Shown here in pieces: positions 9,311 through 18,036 of a stretch of 64,000 nucleotides of DNA. Positions within the stretch are counted from its first letter, which is position 1. Each line of letters begins with the position of its first letter. The notes under the pieces are model-generated. The model was not told the DNA's origin and did not search any database. It saw nothing but the letters and a program-made list of their open reading frames with translations. Origin of the DNA: Trichomonas vaginalis G3 (Eukaryota; Parabasalia; Trichomonadida; Trichomonadidae); the NCBI RefSeq assembly GCF_026262505.1, contig NC_067207.1, forward strand, positions 14,414,082-14,478,081, given 5' to 3'. The position numbers and the translations under genes were made by a program.

Positions 9311-10666
9311 ATGGACGATCAGTTAATTGAGCCAGCCACGCATTATTCCTCATGCAGAATACTCTGTATATGTATGGCTTGCTTATCATTTCATGTGGGA
9401 TGGTCTGTTGTGTATGAGCTCCTAGATCCATTAATGACATACTTAAATTTATCACAAGTTATCAAATTCTTCGCTTGGACAATCGGACCAATAACTGGTT
9501 TCTTCGTTCAGCCAATTATTGGCTTTTATTCTGATAGATGCAGATCAAAGTTTGGTCGCTGAAGACCATACTTGTTTTGGAGTGGTGTAGGAACGTTTGT
9601 AGGCGTCGGTGGACTTTTCACTTTATACATGTTAGGAGAAAAGGCATCGAAGAAATTAATCACACCAATTCTATTTTTAGTAATTATAATAACATATATT
9701 TCAATTAATGCATTACAGAACCCAGCTCGATCAATTATTGGTGATATACTACCTCCTGATCAAATAACCAAAGGTTATGCATATCATTCTATTTTGATTG
9801 GAATAGCTACCGTTTTCACAAACATTCTTGATGGGATTGGCTATTTTGTTAATAGCCCATCGTATCAAAAGAAAGTTTTTCCTTATACTTTGATATTTTC
9901 AGCTATCATTATTATTCTGTCCTTAGCAACGACTATATTTTCTGCCAATGAGAAAAAATTTACAAGACTAGTTGAAAAAAGCAGTATTTTTGATTTGAAA
10001 GTAATACGTCACACTTCAAAAGCTCAAATAAGAGTGTCTATTGCAGTAATGATATCATGGGCAGCCTATTCGGGCTTTTCAATGAAGACTACCACATTCT
10101 TTTCAAAAGAAGTTTTCCCAGATGATAATAATAAAGGTTTATGCTTTGGATTGCTTGTGAGCGCTGTAGTTTACACATTAGCATTTATGTATGGTGCAGT
10201 ACATGAAAAAATAGTCAAAACCTTAGGATCAAAAATGACTTATTTTGTATTTCACTTTTTAATGTTTGGATGCCTATTTGGAATATTATTTACAAAAAAC
10301 AAATGGATATTGATGGCGTTGATGGCACCAATTGGCATTGCATCAACAGTTTTCAATACAATTCCTTATTCTATTATATCAGCCTCTTCTCCACCACAAT
10401 CCCTAGGTAAGAATATTGGTGCCCTTAATGTATTTATTGTTCTTGGCCAGCAGACTGCAAATCTTGTTATAATCGCAGTTGGATCGATTTACAAGAAATG
10501 GAATTGGCTAAATCAAAGAGTTGGTGAAAACCAAGCATATGTTAGCTCTGGTGTTGTAGCTAGTGCGATTTCATGCTTTTTATCTTTTTGGATTATTGAT
10601 CCAAGTAGCGAAGATGCTACAATTTCGATTGTAAGTTCTGAAGATGATTACGAACAAATCAATTGA
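9311..10666 (+). pseudogene. MFS transporter of the sucrose/GPH type, interrupted by one TGA
   Basis: From the ATG at 9311 the frame gives about 450 residues with roughly twelve hydrophobic segments. The loop DRCRSKFGR-x-RPYLFW matches the conserved loop 2-3 signature of sucrose-type/GPH family major facilitator transporters, which usually reads FGRRRP. The variable position is TGA at 9560-9562, one C-to-T change from the expected CGA arginine. The rest of the frame (to 10666) is undisturbed: PARSIIGDILP, the long hydrophobic helices and an acidic tail. Either the gene has just been inactivated, or the stop is a base-call error or polymorphism. The substrate is not readable, but a sugar/proton symporter is likeliest. 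Confidence 0.8.
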
Positions 10667-10791
10667 ATTTATATATAAATGATTAAACTATCTCTATACC
10701 ATGATAAATTTTATGAGAAAAGGTTTTGTGTGTTCTGAAAAAATTGAAAACTGACAAAAATTTTATGTAAACTATTCTGAAAAAAAAAGAG

Positions 10792-11448
10792 GTGATAATC
10801 CCAAATGTTACAATCGGGAAACAAATTGACTATGGAAATAAGTATCGTTTCACATTGTTTAATGATACAGTATTCCAACTTATTTTTTATCACGACGTAA
10901 GAACAGTTGAGGAGTATTTTACTAAAACAAACGTTCGATATTTCATTGGTCAATACAGATATAGTATATTATCAGATCTTGAAAACGAAAAATACTACAA
11001 AACTAACGACAAGTACGAGTTTCTTCTTCACTACCCCGAACTTAACGACACTAACTACAACTGGTGGCGTCAGAGTCTTTCCCCTACCATCCAAAGAGAA
11101 AACTCAACTCAACAAGATGCAGATGACCATTATGTTCTTGGATATGAAAAAATAAGTATTCATTATACAAATAATTATTGGGGCGGACTATGCTTAACTG
11201 GTAATAACTACGGCTCATATATTAATGGAAACATTAATGATGGTGGCTGGCATTACGCAAATGGATGCTACGGAACTCATGAAAAAAACATTCCAGGACC
11301 TTTTGCTACCAAATCAAACTATGTAAAATTAGTTGCTCTTTATGTCAAGATAGGCAACCTAAATATGATTAGATGCAACACGATAAGAGCGCAAAAATGT
11401 TCATTTTTGAATTATAATGCATTTTTGTATGTTTTTATTTTGATGTAA
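10792..11448 (+). CDS. Secreted/surface-type family B protein, copy 1 (5' end unclear)
   Basis: Member of a three-copy family in this window. The shared body runs IPNVTIGKQIDYGNKY, FYHDVR, RYFIGQYRYSILSDLE, YNWWRQSLSPTIQ, WGGL, GSYIN, WHYANGCYG and NLNMIRC, and ends with a hydrophobic segment (FLNYNAFLYVFILM) that could be a GPI or membrane signal. I do not recognise the domain. The Trp/Gly/Tyr-rich pattern suggests an extracellular beta-rich fold. The frame opens with GTG, not ATG. Upstream, 10735-10770 (CTGAAAAAATTGAAAACTGAC) is homologous to coding bases in copy 2 but is out of frame here, so this copy is probably 5'-damaged. Confidence 0.55.
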   Translation: MIIPNVTIGKQIDYGNKYRFTLFNDTVFQLIFYHDVRTVEEYFTKTNVRYFIGQYRYSILSDLENEKYYKTNDKYEFLLHYPELNDTNYNWWRQSLSPTIQRENSTQQDADDHYVLGYEKISIHYTNNYWGGLCLTGNNYGSYINGNINDGGWHYANGCYGTHEKNIPGPFATKSNYVKLVALYVKIGNLNMIRCNTIRAQKCSFLNYNAFLYVFILM

Positions 11449-11593
11449 AACGTATTTTATCCTTTGAATGAATTCTGAGTTTGATTATAAAAAAATTGAA
11501 TTTTATTAGATATAGATTGCCCTTTCCATTCTTAGACATAATGCGGAATTCCAGAGTAAGCAAATCACCTCAGCTTATACTAGTATTCTCGCA

Positions 11594-12319
11594 ATGATTT
11601 TCGGAGGATTCCATATATCTCAAGGAGCTCTGAAAAAATCGAAAATTGACAAAAATTTTATAAGGGAGATAATTCCTAATGTTACGATTGGGAAACCTAT
11701 TAACCACGGGAATAAGTATCATTTAACAATCTTCAATAATACAATACTCCAACTCATCTTTTATCACGATGTTAGATCAAAAGACGAGTATTTTACACCA
11801 GGGAATGTTCGACATTTCATTGGGCAATACAGATACAGTCTATTATCTGATCTTGAAACAAAGCCATATTACAAAATAAATGATAAATACGAATTTCTGA
11901 TTCATTATCCAGAATTAACCGGTAATAGTTACAATTGGTGGCGACAGAATCTTTCACCCACAATACAAACCGAAAATGAAACAAAATCTAATGAAAATGA
12001 CCACTATGTTCTTGGATATGAAAAAATTGATGTCCATTTCACTGACCTTAATTGGGGTGGACTTAGTTTATCAAGAACTGATTATGGTTCTTACATAAAT
12101 GGCGACATCAATCATCCTGAGTGGCATTATGCAATTGGATGTTATGGAACTCACGAAAAAGGAATTCTTGGGCCAAGTGCTTTTGCACGTTATTCAAGCT
12201 GGGTTGCTCTTTATGCAAGGATTAATGACTTAAACATGATAAAATGCGAAACATTTAGAAATTATCTATATTCATTCTTGAATTTAAATACCATTTTGTT
12301 TGTTTTTGTATTACTTTAA
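11594..12319 (+). CDS. Secreted/surface-type family B protein, copy 2 (intact frame)
   Basis: A 241-residue protein and the only family member here with an ATG-initiated frame that includes the N-terminal stretch ALKKSKIDKNFIREI. The body aligns with copies 1 and 3: IPNVTIGKPINHGNKY, FYHDVR, FIGQYRYSLLSDLE, NWWRQNLSPTIQ, WGGLSLS, GSYINGDIN, WHYAIGCYGTHEKG and LNMIKCE. The C-terminus is hydrophobic (NTILFVFVLL). Its N-terminus is not a classical signal peptide, so either secretion is unconventional or the true start has been lost. Function unknown. A surface or secreted role is inferred from the hydrophobic tail and the multicopy, diverging nature. Confidence 0.6.
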   Translation: MIFGGFHISQGALKKSKIDKNFIREIIPNVTIGKPINHGNKYHLTIFNNTILQLIFYHDVRSKDEYFTPGNVRHFIGQYRYSLLSDLETKPYYKINDKYEFLIHYPELTGNSYNWWRQNLSPTIQTENETKSNENDHYVLGYEKIDVHFTDLNWGGLSLSRTDYGSYINGDINHPEWHYAIGCYGTHEKGILGPSAFARYSSWVALYARINDLNMIKCETFRNYLYSFLNLNTILFVFVLL

Positions 12320-12635
12320 ACAGTTATGTGAGGATTTTGTGTTAGCTGATAAATATTGAATGATAATCACATATATGAGCAAAATTTCTCAACAAATGAG
12401 AAGAATTTGAACATGAATATACATAAACTATGGCTGCATATATGTTATCTAATTAAAATAGTCGAAGAAAAGTTAAAAAAATAATTTTTAAATTAAAAAT
12501 TCTTGAAGTATTGGTAAAGCCTTAAATTAAACTTGAAATTGTATTCTTCGTGTATGCGTCTCAAAGTTTTGGTGAATTAAAATGTTTATACATGAAAAAT
12601 ATAATTTCAAGTTTAATTTGAACGAAATTTTGAAA
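12320..12635. other. Intergenic between convergent genes
   Basis: AT-rich gap between family B copy 2 (plus) and the ABC transporter (minus). It includes an imperfect inverted pair around 12525-12618 (AAACTTGAAATT versus AATTTCAAGTTT), possibly a hairpin in the 3' untranslated regions. Confidence 0.4.
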
Positions 12636-14738
12636 TTATTTGTCAGAGCTATCACCAGAAGTGTACAATCCTGAATAGTAATCAGCGTAGCTATAGTCTG
12701 AATCACTTTCCTTCCTTTCATTTTTCTCTTTCTTTTTGTCTTTCTTCTTATTCTTCTCATTCTTTGGCTCAGGAAGTGGTTTAACTTGTTCTCTTTGTGA
12801 ACGCGGAGTGCTGTTTTTGTTGCTTTCTGTTGAATTCTCATTCTTCTGAGTAGCTGCACTTCCCTTAATGATATCTTTCTGAGTGAGTTGTCTTGAAACG
12901 AGCTTGTAATAGAATCCTCCCTTTTGAACTAATTCATCATGTGTTCCTTGTTCAACGATGACACCAGCATCAAAAACGTAGATTATATTGGCATTCTTGA
13001 TTGTTGACAAACGATGAGCAACAATAACTCCAGTTCTGCCAATAAGAACCTTATCGAGAGCAGCTTGAACCTTCTTTTCTGATTCAGCATCTAAAGCAGA
13101 TGTTGCTTCATCGCATAAGAGAATTCTTGGATTCTTGATTACTGCTCTTGTAATAGCAATTCTCTGACGCTGACCACCTGACAACTGACCACCGCGATCA
13201 CCAACTAAAGTGTCATACTTCTTATCAAGTTTGTCAATGAACTTCTTGGCGTTTGCGATTTCAGCAGCGGTATCAATTTGAGATTCAGTTGCTCTTTCGA
13301 TTCCATAGAGAATATTTTCCTTGATTGTTGTTGAGAATAGTGTTGGTTCTTGTCCAACTAAGCCTATCTTATGATGTAGCCAACGTGGGTTGTACTCTTT
13401 GATATCTTTTCCATCAAGAAGAATAATACCTTCGTTAACATCATAATATCTCTCAAGTAATTGGACACATGTTGACTTTCCTGAACCTGAGTGGCCAACT
13501 AATGCAGCAATTTGTCCACTTTTAATCTTGAATGAGACATTATTCAGAACATTGATTTGACGAGTTGGATATCGGAATGTAACATTCTTGAATTCAATAT
13601 CACCAATAAAGATGTCTGATTCGATTCCACCTTCAAATGGAACAGATGGCGGTGTGTTTGATAATTTGAAAATTCTTGCACCTGCAGCAATTGCTCTTTG
13701 TTCTCCCTGAAGTGAACCTTGGAGCATTAAGATACCCATACAACCGAACATGCAATAGCCCCAGCAAGACATTAAGTCACCGATGCCGAAACCAAATGTT
13801 CCATCTGCTTTACGGGATTTCTCAACTAAATGTGTTCCGTAATAAAGATTGCAAAGTACCATTGTCCAAAGAAGTGTTAAAACGATTGTGCTCATTCCAG
13901 AAATCAGGAAACCAATTTTCCTTTCGCATTTGATTGTTTCATATTGAGATTTTTCAAATCTTTTTGCTTCATTTTCTTCCATATTGAATCCCCTGACAGT
14001 TCTGATTGATGAGAGAGTTTCTTCGGCAATAGTCATTGACTTAGAAAGGCAAAGAAATCTTGTTGCTGTTATCTTAATAATTCCTGGCATAAAGAAAGTC
14101 ATAATGATGGCGGCAACAGGAATTATAGCTGTGGCAATCAATGCAAGTCTCCAAGAATATACATATGCAAAGATAATACCAGTGATAAACTGGGTAAGGT
14201 TTGATATTTGTGTTCCTTTATCTGTACCGAATGCTTGCTGAACTTGTTGAGCATCTTCAGAGAGCAGAGTTAAAATCCCACCTATTGGATTTGTATCAAA
14301 GAATGTCACATCATTTTGCATCATGTTTTTGAAAAGATCTCTTCGAATCTTGCACGATATTTCGCATCCAATTCTAATCCATGCATATTGATGCAAGAAT
14401 TTGCAAATTGCTAAACCACAAGATATACCAATCATGCCGTAAATATACTTGAGACATTGGTCGTATAACTTCGGATCTGGAGCCAAGGAATAAGATGAGA
14501 TTAGATTAAGAATTTTACCGAACATAAAGAAGGTTAAAATAGTACCACCACCACTAATAAAAGATGGGATGACAGCAAGCAAATTCCTGCAACTACCAAA
14601 GGCCATTTTGTATAATGCACCTTTTGCCATTTTCTTTTCATCGACCTGGACTTTAATCTGGGAACTAAGTGAATATTCGCTGGATCTTCTAGATGAGTGT
14701 TCACTAGAATTGCGATGAGTTGATTGCTCCGCAAACAT
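12636..14738 (-). CDS. Half-size ABC transporter, ABCB (MDR/TAP-like)
   Basis: A 700-residue half-transporter: one transmembrane domain (hydrophobic segments between about residues 50 and 345) followed by one nucleotide-binding domain. Visible NBD motifs are Walker A GHSGSGKST (415-423), Q-loop VGQEPTLFS, signature LSGGQRQR (519-526), Walker B ILLCDE (539-544) and H-loop AHRLS with H575. All catalytic residues are present, so the dimer should be active as an exporter. The last 75 residues are a charged K/E-rich tail, unusual for the family and possibly a sorting region. I choose the ATG at 14738, which has an Initiator-like TCACATCATTTTTT immediately upstream. An in-frame ATG 69 codons earlier would add an odd extension. 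The substrate is unknown. Confidence 0.93.
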   Translation of the reverse strand: MFAEQSTHRNSSEHSSRRSSEYSLSSQIKVQVDEKKMAKGALYKMAFGSCRNLLAVIPSFISGGGTILTFFMFGKILNLISSYSLAPDPKLYDQCLKYIYGMIGISCGLAICKFLHQYAWIRIGCEISCKIRRDLFKNMMQNDVTFFDTNPIGGILTLLSEDAQQVQQAFGTDKGTQISNLTQFITGIIFAYVYSWRLALIATAIIPVAAIIMTFFMPGIIKITATRFLCLSKSMTIAEETLSSIRTVRGFNMEENEAKRFEKSQYETIKCERKIGFLISGMSTIVLTLLWTMVLCNLYYGTHLVEKSRKADGTFGFGIGDLMSCWGYCMFGCMGILMLQGSLQGEQRAIAAGARIFKLSNTPPSVPFEGGIESDIFIGDIEFKNVTFRYPTRQINVLNNVSFKIKSGQIAALVGHSGSGKSTCVQLLERYYDVNEGIILLDGKDIKEYNPRWLHHKIGLVGQEPTLFSTTIKENILYGIERATESQIDTAAEIANAKKFIDKLDKKYDTLVGDRGGQLSGGQRQRIAITRAVIKNPRILLCDEATSALDAESEKKVQAALDKVLIGRTGVIVAHRLSTIKNANIIYVFDAGVIVEQGTHDELVQKGGFYYKLVSRQLTQKDIIKGSAATQKNENSTESNKNSTPRSQREQVKPLPEPKNEKNKKKDKKKEKNERKESDSDYSYADYYSGLYTSGDSSDK

Positions 14739-14752
14739 AAAAAATGATGTGA
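14739..14752 (-). promoter_or_regulatory. Initiator-like element of the ABC transporter
   Basis: On the minus strand TCACATCATTTTTT abuts the chosen ATG. It holds a TCATTT match to the trichomonad TCAYTW Initiator and supports the shorter start. Confidence 0.55.
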
Positions 14753-15978
14753 AAAAAAACGTAATCAAATCTATCTCAAAATTTCGATCATGATGTAATG
14801 AACATTCAAACATCATCGATGAGAATTGCAATATTATGATATATGTATTATTATCTGAGTGCAAATTTTTTTGAATGACACTTTCAATTGATCGGAAAAT
14901 TTGAGATATAAATAATCGATACTCGGAAACTTTTGAATATTTCAATCTGAACTCTATTTTGTTTTAAAATTCTTTCCAAAATAAGCATGATTGCATCATA
15001 ATTCTTAATTGATAAGTATATGTTATATTTTCATGTCAATAAACATTCAGAGGATTTTTGAATGCTTTTTGACTGATGTCAAATGTCAACCATTCAATTA
15101 TTGAATAATTTTTCATTGTTGAAAAAAAAATATAAATCCTGTATCATCATTTTCCCTTAAAGATCCATTTATCAGGATAATATTAATTTTAGCGTGAATC
15201 TTTCAATTTCCATTTTTTTTATGATATTTTAATAAAATTGCAAATTTTTATGAGTTTTTAATCATTTAATTATGTGGCATTCAACAGATGATATTCTAAA
15301 CAGCAAAAGAATATGCATCATTTGTTAAATTTCGCTATTTATGGCTCGGACTCCTTCAATAAAAATTGAAACTTGTATTTTTAGATGGTACTTCATTATC
15401 CTATTATGTACATTACCTTGCATTATAAATTGGTATTACTTTTCTAGTTCTTATTAATAACAAATGAAAAATCAAAATTAAATAAAAAACATTCAAAAAT
15501 TGACATGGGATTCAATGTATTTGAAAACGCTTTTAGATCTGCATTATCATTTGTTAAGATGATCGTATTGTTTCTATTAACACTGTACAATATGATGCTA
15601 CAAATCTATAGAATAAAAAAATTCATACATGCCTCAAAAAAAGAGAGAGATGTTGCATATTTTCGTTAGTAATTAATGCTTGGATTATCAACTTTAACAG
15701 AATTTACGTACTCATTCCTGAATTAAAATGCTATTTTGTTTGTTTTGATATTACTCCAAAGGGGAATTTTGAAGTGTTAATAATGGTTATAAGTTCAAAA
15801 AACATTCCTGAATAAAGTTTCTAAACAAGATAAGAAAGAATATGAAAGCACAATAGCAACGAGTCTGCTATTATTCTATATTTCCGATCGACTTCAGAAA
15901 AAAAAATTGAAAGTCGTGAATATTTGATAGTGTCAAGTCAAAAATGTTATCGAGTTTGCCTTTTTGACGACCATTTAA
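14753..15978. other. Intergenic, contains a decayed family B 3' end
   Basis: About 1.2 kb of AT-rich DNA without a gene. The one recognisable piece is at about 15700-15762 (listed separately), so at least part of this spacer is the wreck of another family B gene. Confidence 0.5.
15700..15762 (+). pseudogene. Relic of a family B gene 3' end
   Basis: The stretch containing ATTCCTGAATTAAAATGC and TTTTGTTTGTTTTGATATTA lines up with the last 60 bases of family B copy 2 (12270-12319: ATTCTTGAATTTAAATACC, TTTTGTTTGTTTTTGTATTA). It encodes nothing now. It marks a fourth, lost member of the cluster between copies 2 and 3. Confidence 0.5.
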
Positions 15979-16638
15979 AAAAGCGTAATAATCCCAGATG
16001 TTACAATCGGGAAACAAATTGACTATGGAAATAAGTATCGTTTCATGTTGTTTAACGAAACTGTATTCCAACTTGTCTTTTATCACGACGTAAGAACAGT
16101 TGAGGAGTATTTTACTAAAACAAACGTTCGATATTTCATTGGTCAATACAGATATAGTATATTATCAGATCTTGAAAACGAAAAATACTACAAAACTAAC
16201 GACAAGTATGAGTTTCTTCTTCACTACCCCGAACTTAACGAAAGTAGCTATAATTGGTGGCGTCAGAGTCTTTCTCCCACTATCCAAAATGAAAACTCAT
16301 CCAAGCAAGGCACCGATGACCACTATGTTCTTGGATATGAAAATATAAGTGTTCAAAGAACATCTAATAATTGGGGTGGATTAAGTTTAACTGCTAATAA
16401 ATACGGTTCGTATATTAATGGTGATATTAATACCATTGGTTGGCACTATGCTATTGGATGTTATGGACATGAGTCAGGGATTCCAGGTCCTTTTGGAGGC
16501 AAACCTAATTATTTAAAGTTTGTAGCACTTTACGATAAGATTAATAATCTTAACATGATAAAATGTATAACAATTAAATTTAATAGAAATTCATTCTTAA
16601 ATTCCAACTTATTACTCTATGTTATTATAATCGTGTAA
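15979..16638 (+). CDS. Secreted/surface-type family B protein, copy 3 (5' end unclear)
   Basis: Very close paralogue of copy 1: the stretch from the VTIGKQIDYGNKY block through RYFIGQYRYSILSDLE is almost base-identical, while the second half is more diverged. This pattern suggests partial gene conversion. The family landmarks NWWRQSLSPTIQ, NWGGLSLT, GSYINGDIN, WHYAIGCYG and NLNMIKC are kept, with a hydrophobic C-terminus (SNLLLYVIIIV). The frame is open from 15979 after a TAA. The first ATG is at 16045, which would remove about 22 conserved residues. The natural N-terminus is therefore absent or altered, as in copy 1. Function unknown. Confidence 0.55.
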   Translation, partial: KSVIIPDVTIGKQIDYGNKYRFMLFNETVFQLVFYHDVRTVEEYFTKTNVRYFIGQYRYSILSDLENEKYYKTNDKYEFLLHYPELNESSYNWWRQSLSPTIQNENSSKQGTDDHYVLGYENISVQRTSNNWGGLSLTANKYGSYINGDINTIGWHYAIGCYGHESGIPGPFGGKPNYLKFVALYDKINNLNMIKCITIKFNRNSFLNSNLLLYVIIIV

Positions 16639-16825
16639 AACACTGCTAACTAATTTAAATAATAAGATATGATTTTTCATATTTTGACCGAATTATTCAA
16701 TCATTTCATTGAATATCCATAAATAATCATTCCAGAGTTTATAGAATGCACGTAATAGTTTGAGATTATTGAAATACTTCAGTTATGCAAAATATAATAC
16801 GGAAAGAGGTAAAAAAATACACAAT

Positions 16826-17491
16826 TTATTGAACATAGAAACTATTAAGAAGTTTCAGTAATTTGTCGAATTGTTCACCTGTAACGGTAGTTTGGACTTC
16901 AACATCGCAGAATTGAGGATATTCTGCTTCAGATTCTTCTTCGAATTCGTCCTCGTCCTCTTGAATATTCGGATAGTTTTCGTACTTTTCCAAGATCCTC
17001 TCAGCCATCATATTTGCGTATGATGAAGCAGTGTCGTAGCTGTAGTACTTTCCACGTGCATAATCAAGCATTAACTCACGTGCGAAGTCATAAGGAATTT
17101 GGAGATTCGCACTTAAACTCTTTGCTGCTGAATCGGCCTTTTCGTAAGAAACGTATCCACCGCGAATTGAGTTGCATAATTCTTCATAAATTTGTCTTGA
17201 TAAGTCTTTGATTCGTTTCTCTTTCGCCTCTTTTTCATCTTTGGCCAACAATTTGTCTTGATTCATTTGTTGAATTCTCTGATAAATTAAATCAGCGCAT
17301 GTTTGTGCAGTCTCGGCACTTATATACTTTCCTCGAAAGTATTCATGAATAAGCTGTGTTGCAAACTGTTCACTCAATCCAAGTTGCTCACTGAATAATT
17401 TTGCTGCATTTCCGACAGATGCATATGATACATAGCCTCCTTGTAATGTTGAGGTTATGATATTGAGGAGCTTGCTTCTGAAATCAAACAT
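16826..17491 (-). CDS. Unrecognised 221-residue protein with two internal repeats
   Basis: The protein holds two related units of roughly 65 residues, at about 12-75 and 100-170. Each has GGYVSYASVGNAAK / GGYVSYEKADSAAK followed by LSEQFATQLIHEYFRGKYIS / IPYDFARELMLDYARGKYYS and then a helix ending in A.L/A.M..RI. A charged helix (KDEKEAKEKRIKD) links them, an acidic patch follows (EDEDEFEEESEAE), and the last 30 residues form a helix. I do not recognise a family. The pattern suggests a small all-helical domain pair. The start ATG at 17491 follows a TCACTTCATT Initiator-like motif directly. Confidence 0.75.
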   Translation of the reverse strand: MFDFRSKLLNIITSTLQGGYVSYASVGNAAKLFSEQLGLSEQFATQLIHEYFRGKYISAETAQTCADLIYQRIQQMNQDKLLAKDEKEAKEKRIKDLSRQIYEELCNSIRGGYVSYEKADSAAKSLSANLQIPYDFARELMLDYARGKYYSYDTASSYANMMAERILEKYENYPNIQEDEDEFEEESEAEYPQFCDVEVQTTVTGEQFDKLLKLLNSFYVQ

Positions 17492-17501
17492 AATGAAGTG
17501 A
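17492..17501 (-). promoter_or_regulatory. Initiator-like element of the two-repeat protein
   Basis: Minus-strand TCACTTCATT immediately before the ATG matches TCAYTW twice. Confidence 0.5.
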
Positions 17502-18036
17502 AAAAACTATCATTCGGTTTTCATTTCAAGACTGTTATCACAAAAGAATTTGAATTTATAGAATATGTTATTGCAGAACAATGTATAACCTTTTTCCAAA
17601 AATTGAATTAACATTTTGAATTTTTGAGAAAGGAATTTGACTTTGATGTAAATTAAATTCAGTCTTTATTCAGTAATTAACAATTTGAAAGTATGATTCG
17701 AATTTTGAATTGGTAAACATTTTTGATAAGCTTGTTTGCTAATTTTGAAAATGTATTGAAATTCTGGTAAAAATTTTCCTTTATTCCTTTTCGGAAGTTT
17801 GATGTCTTAAATGTATTAATTATTATGCTATTTTTAAGCTATGGACTGATTTTTTCTACAAAATATTGTGTTTTTGTTCATAAATTGTAATATCTCATAT
17901 AACGCACCATGTTTAAAGCAAAAGAAAATAAATATAAGTTTACATCAATATGTTTTTAGAAATTATAATAAGAGAAAGTAAAAATTAGCTAGTTTTAGTA
18001 AAACAACAAAATATATATAGAAAATTATATAGAAAA
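17502..18036. other. Intergenic, no gene seen
   Basis: AT-rich spacer, including the 3' flank of the Sac phosphatase with A/T runs. Nothing else supported. Confidence 0.55.
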
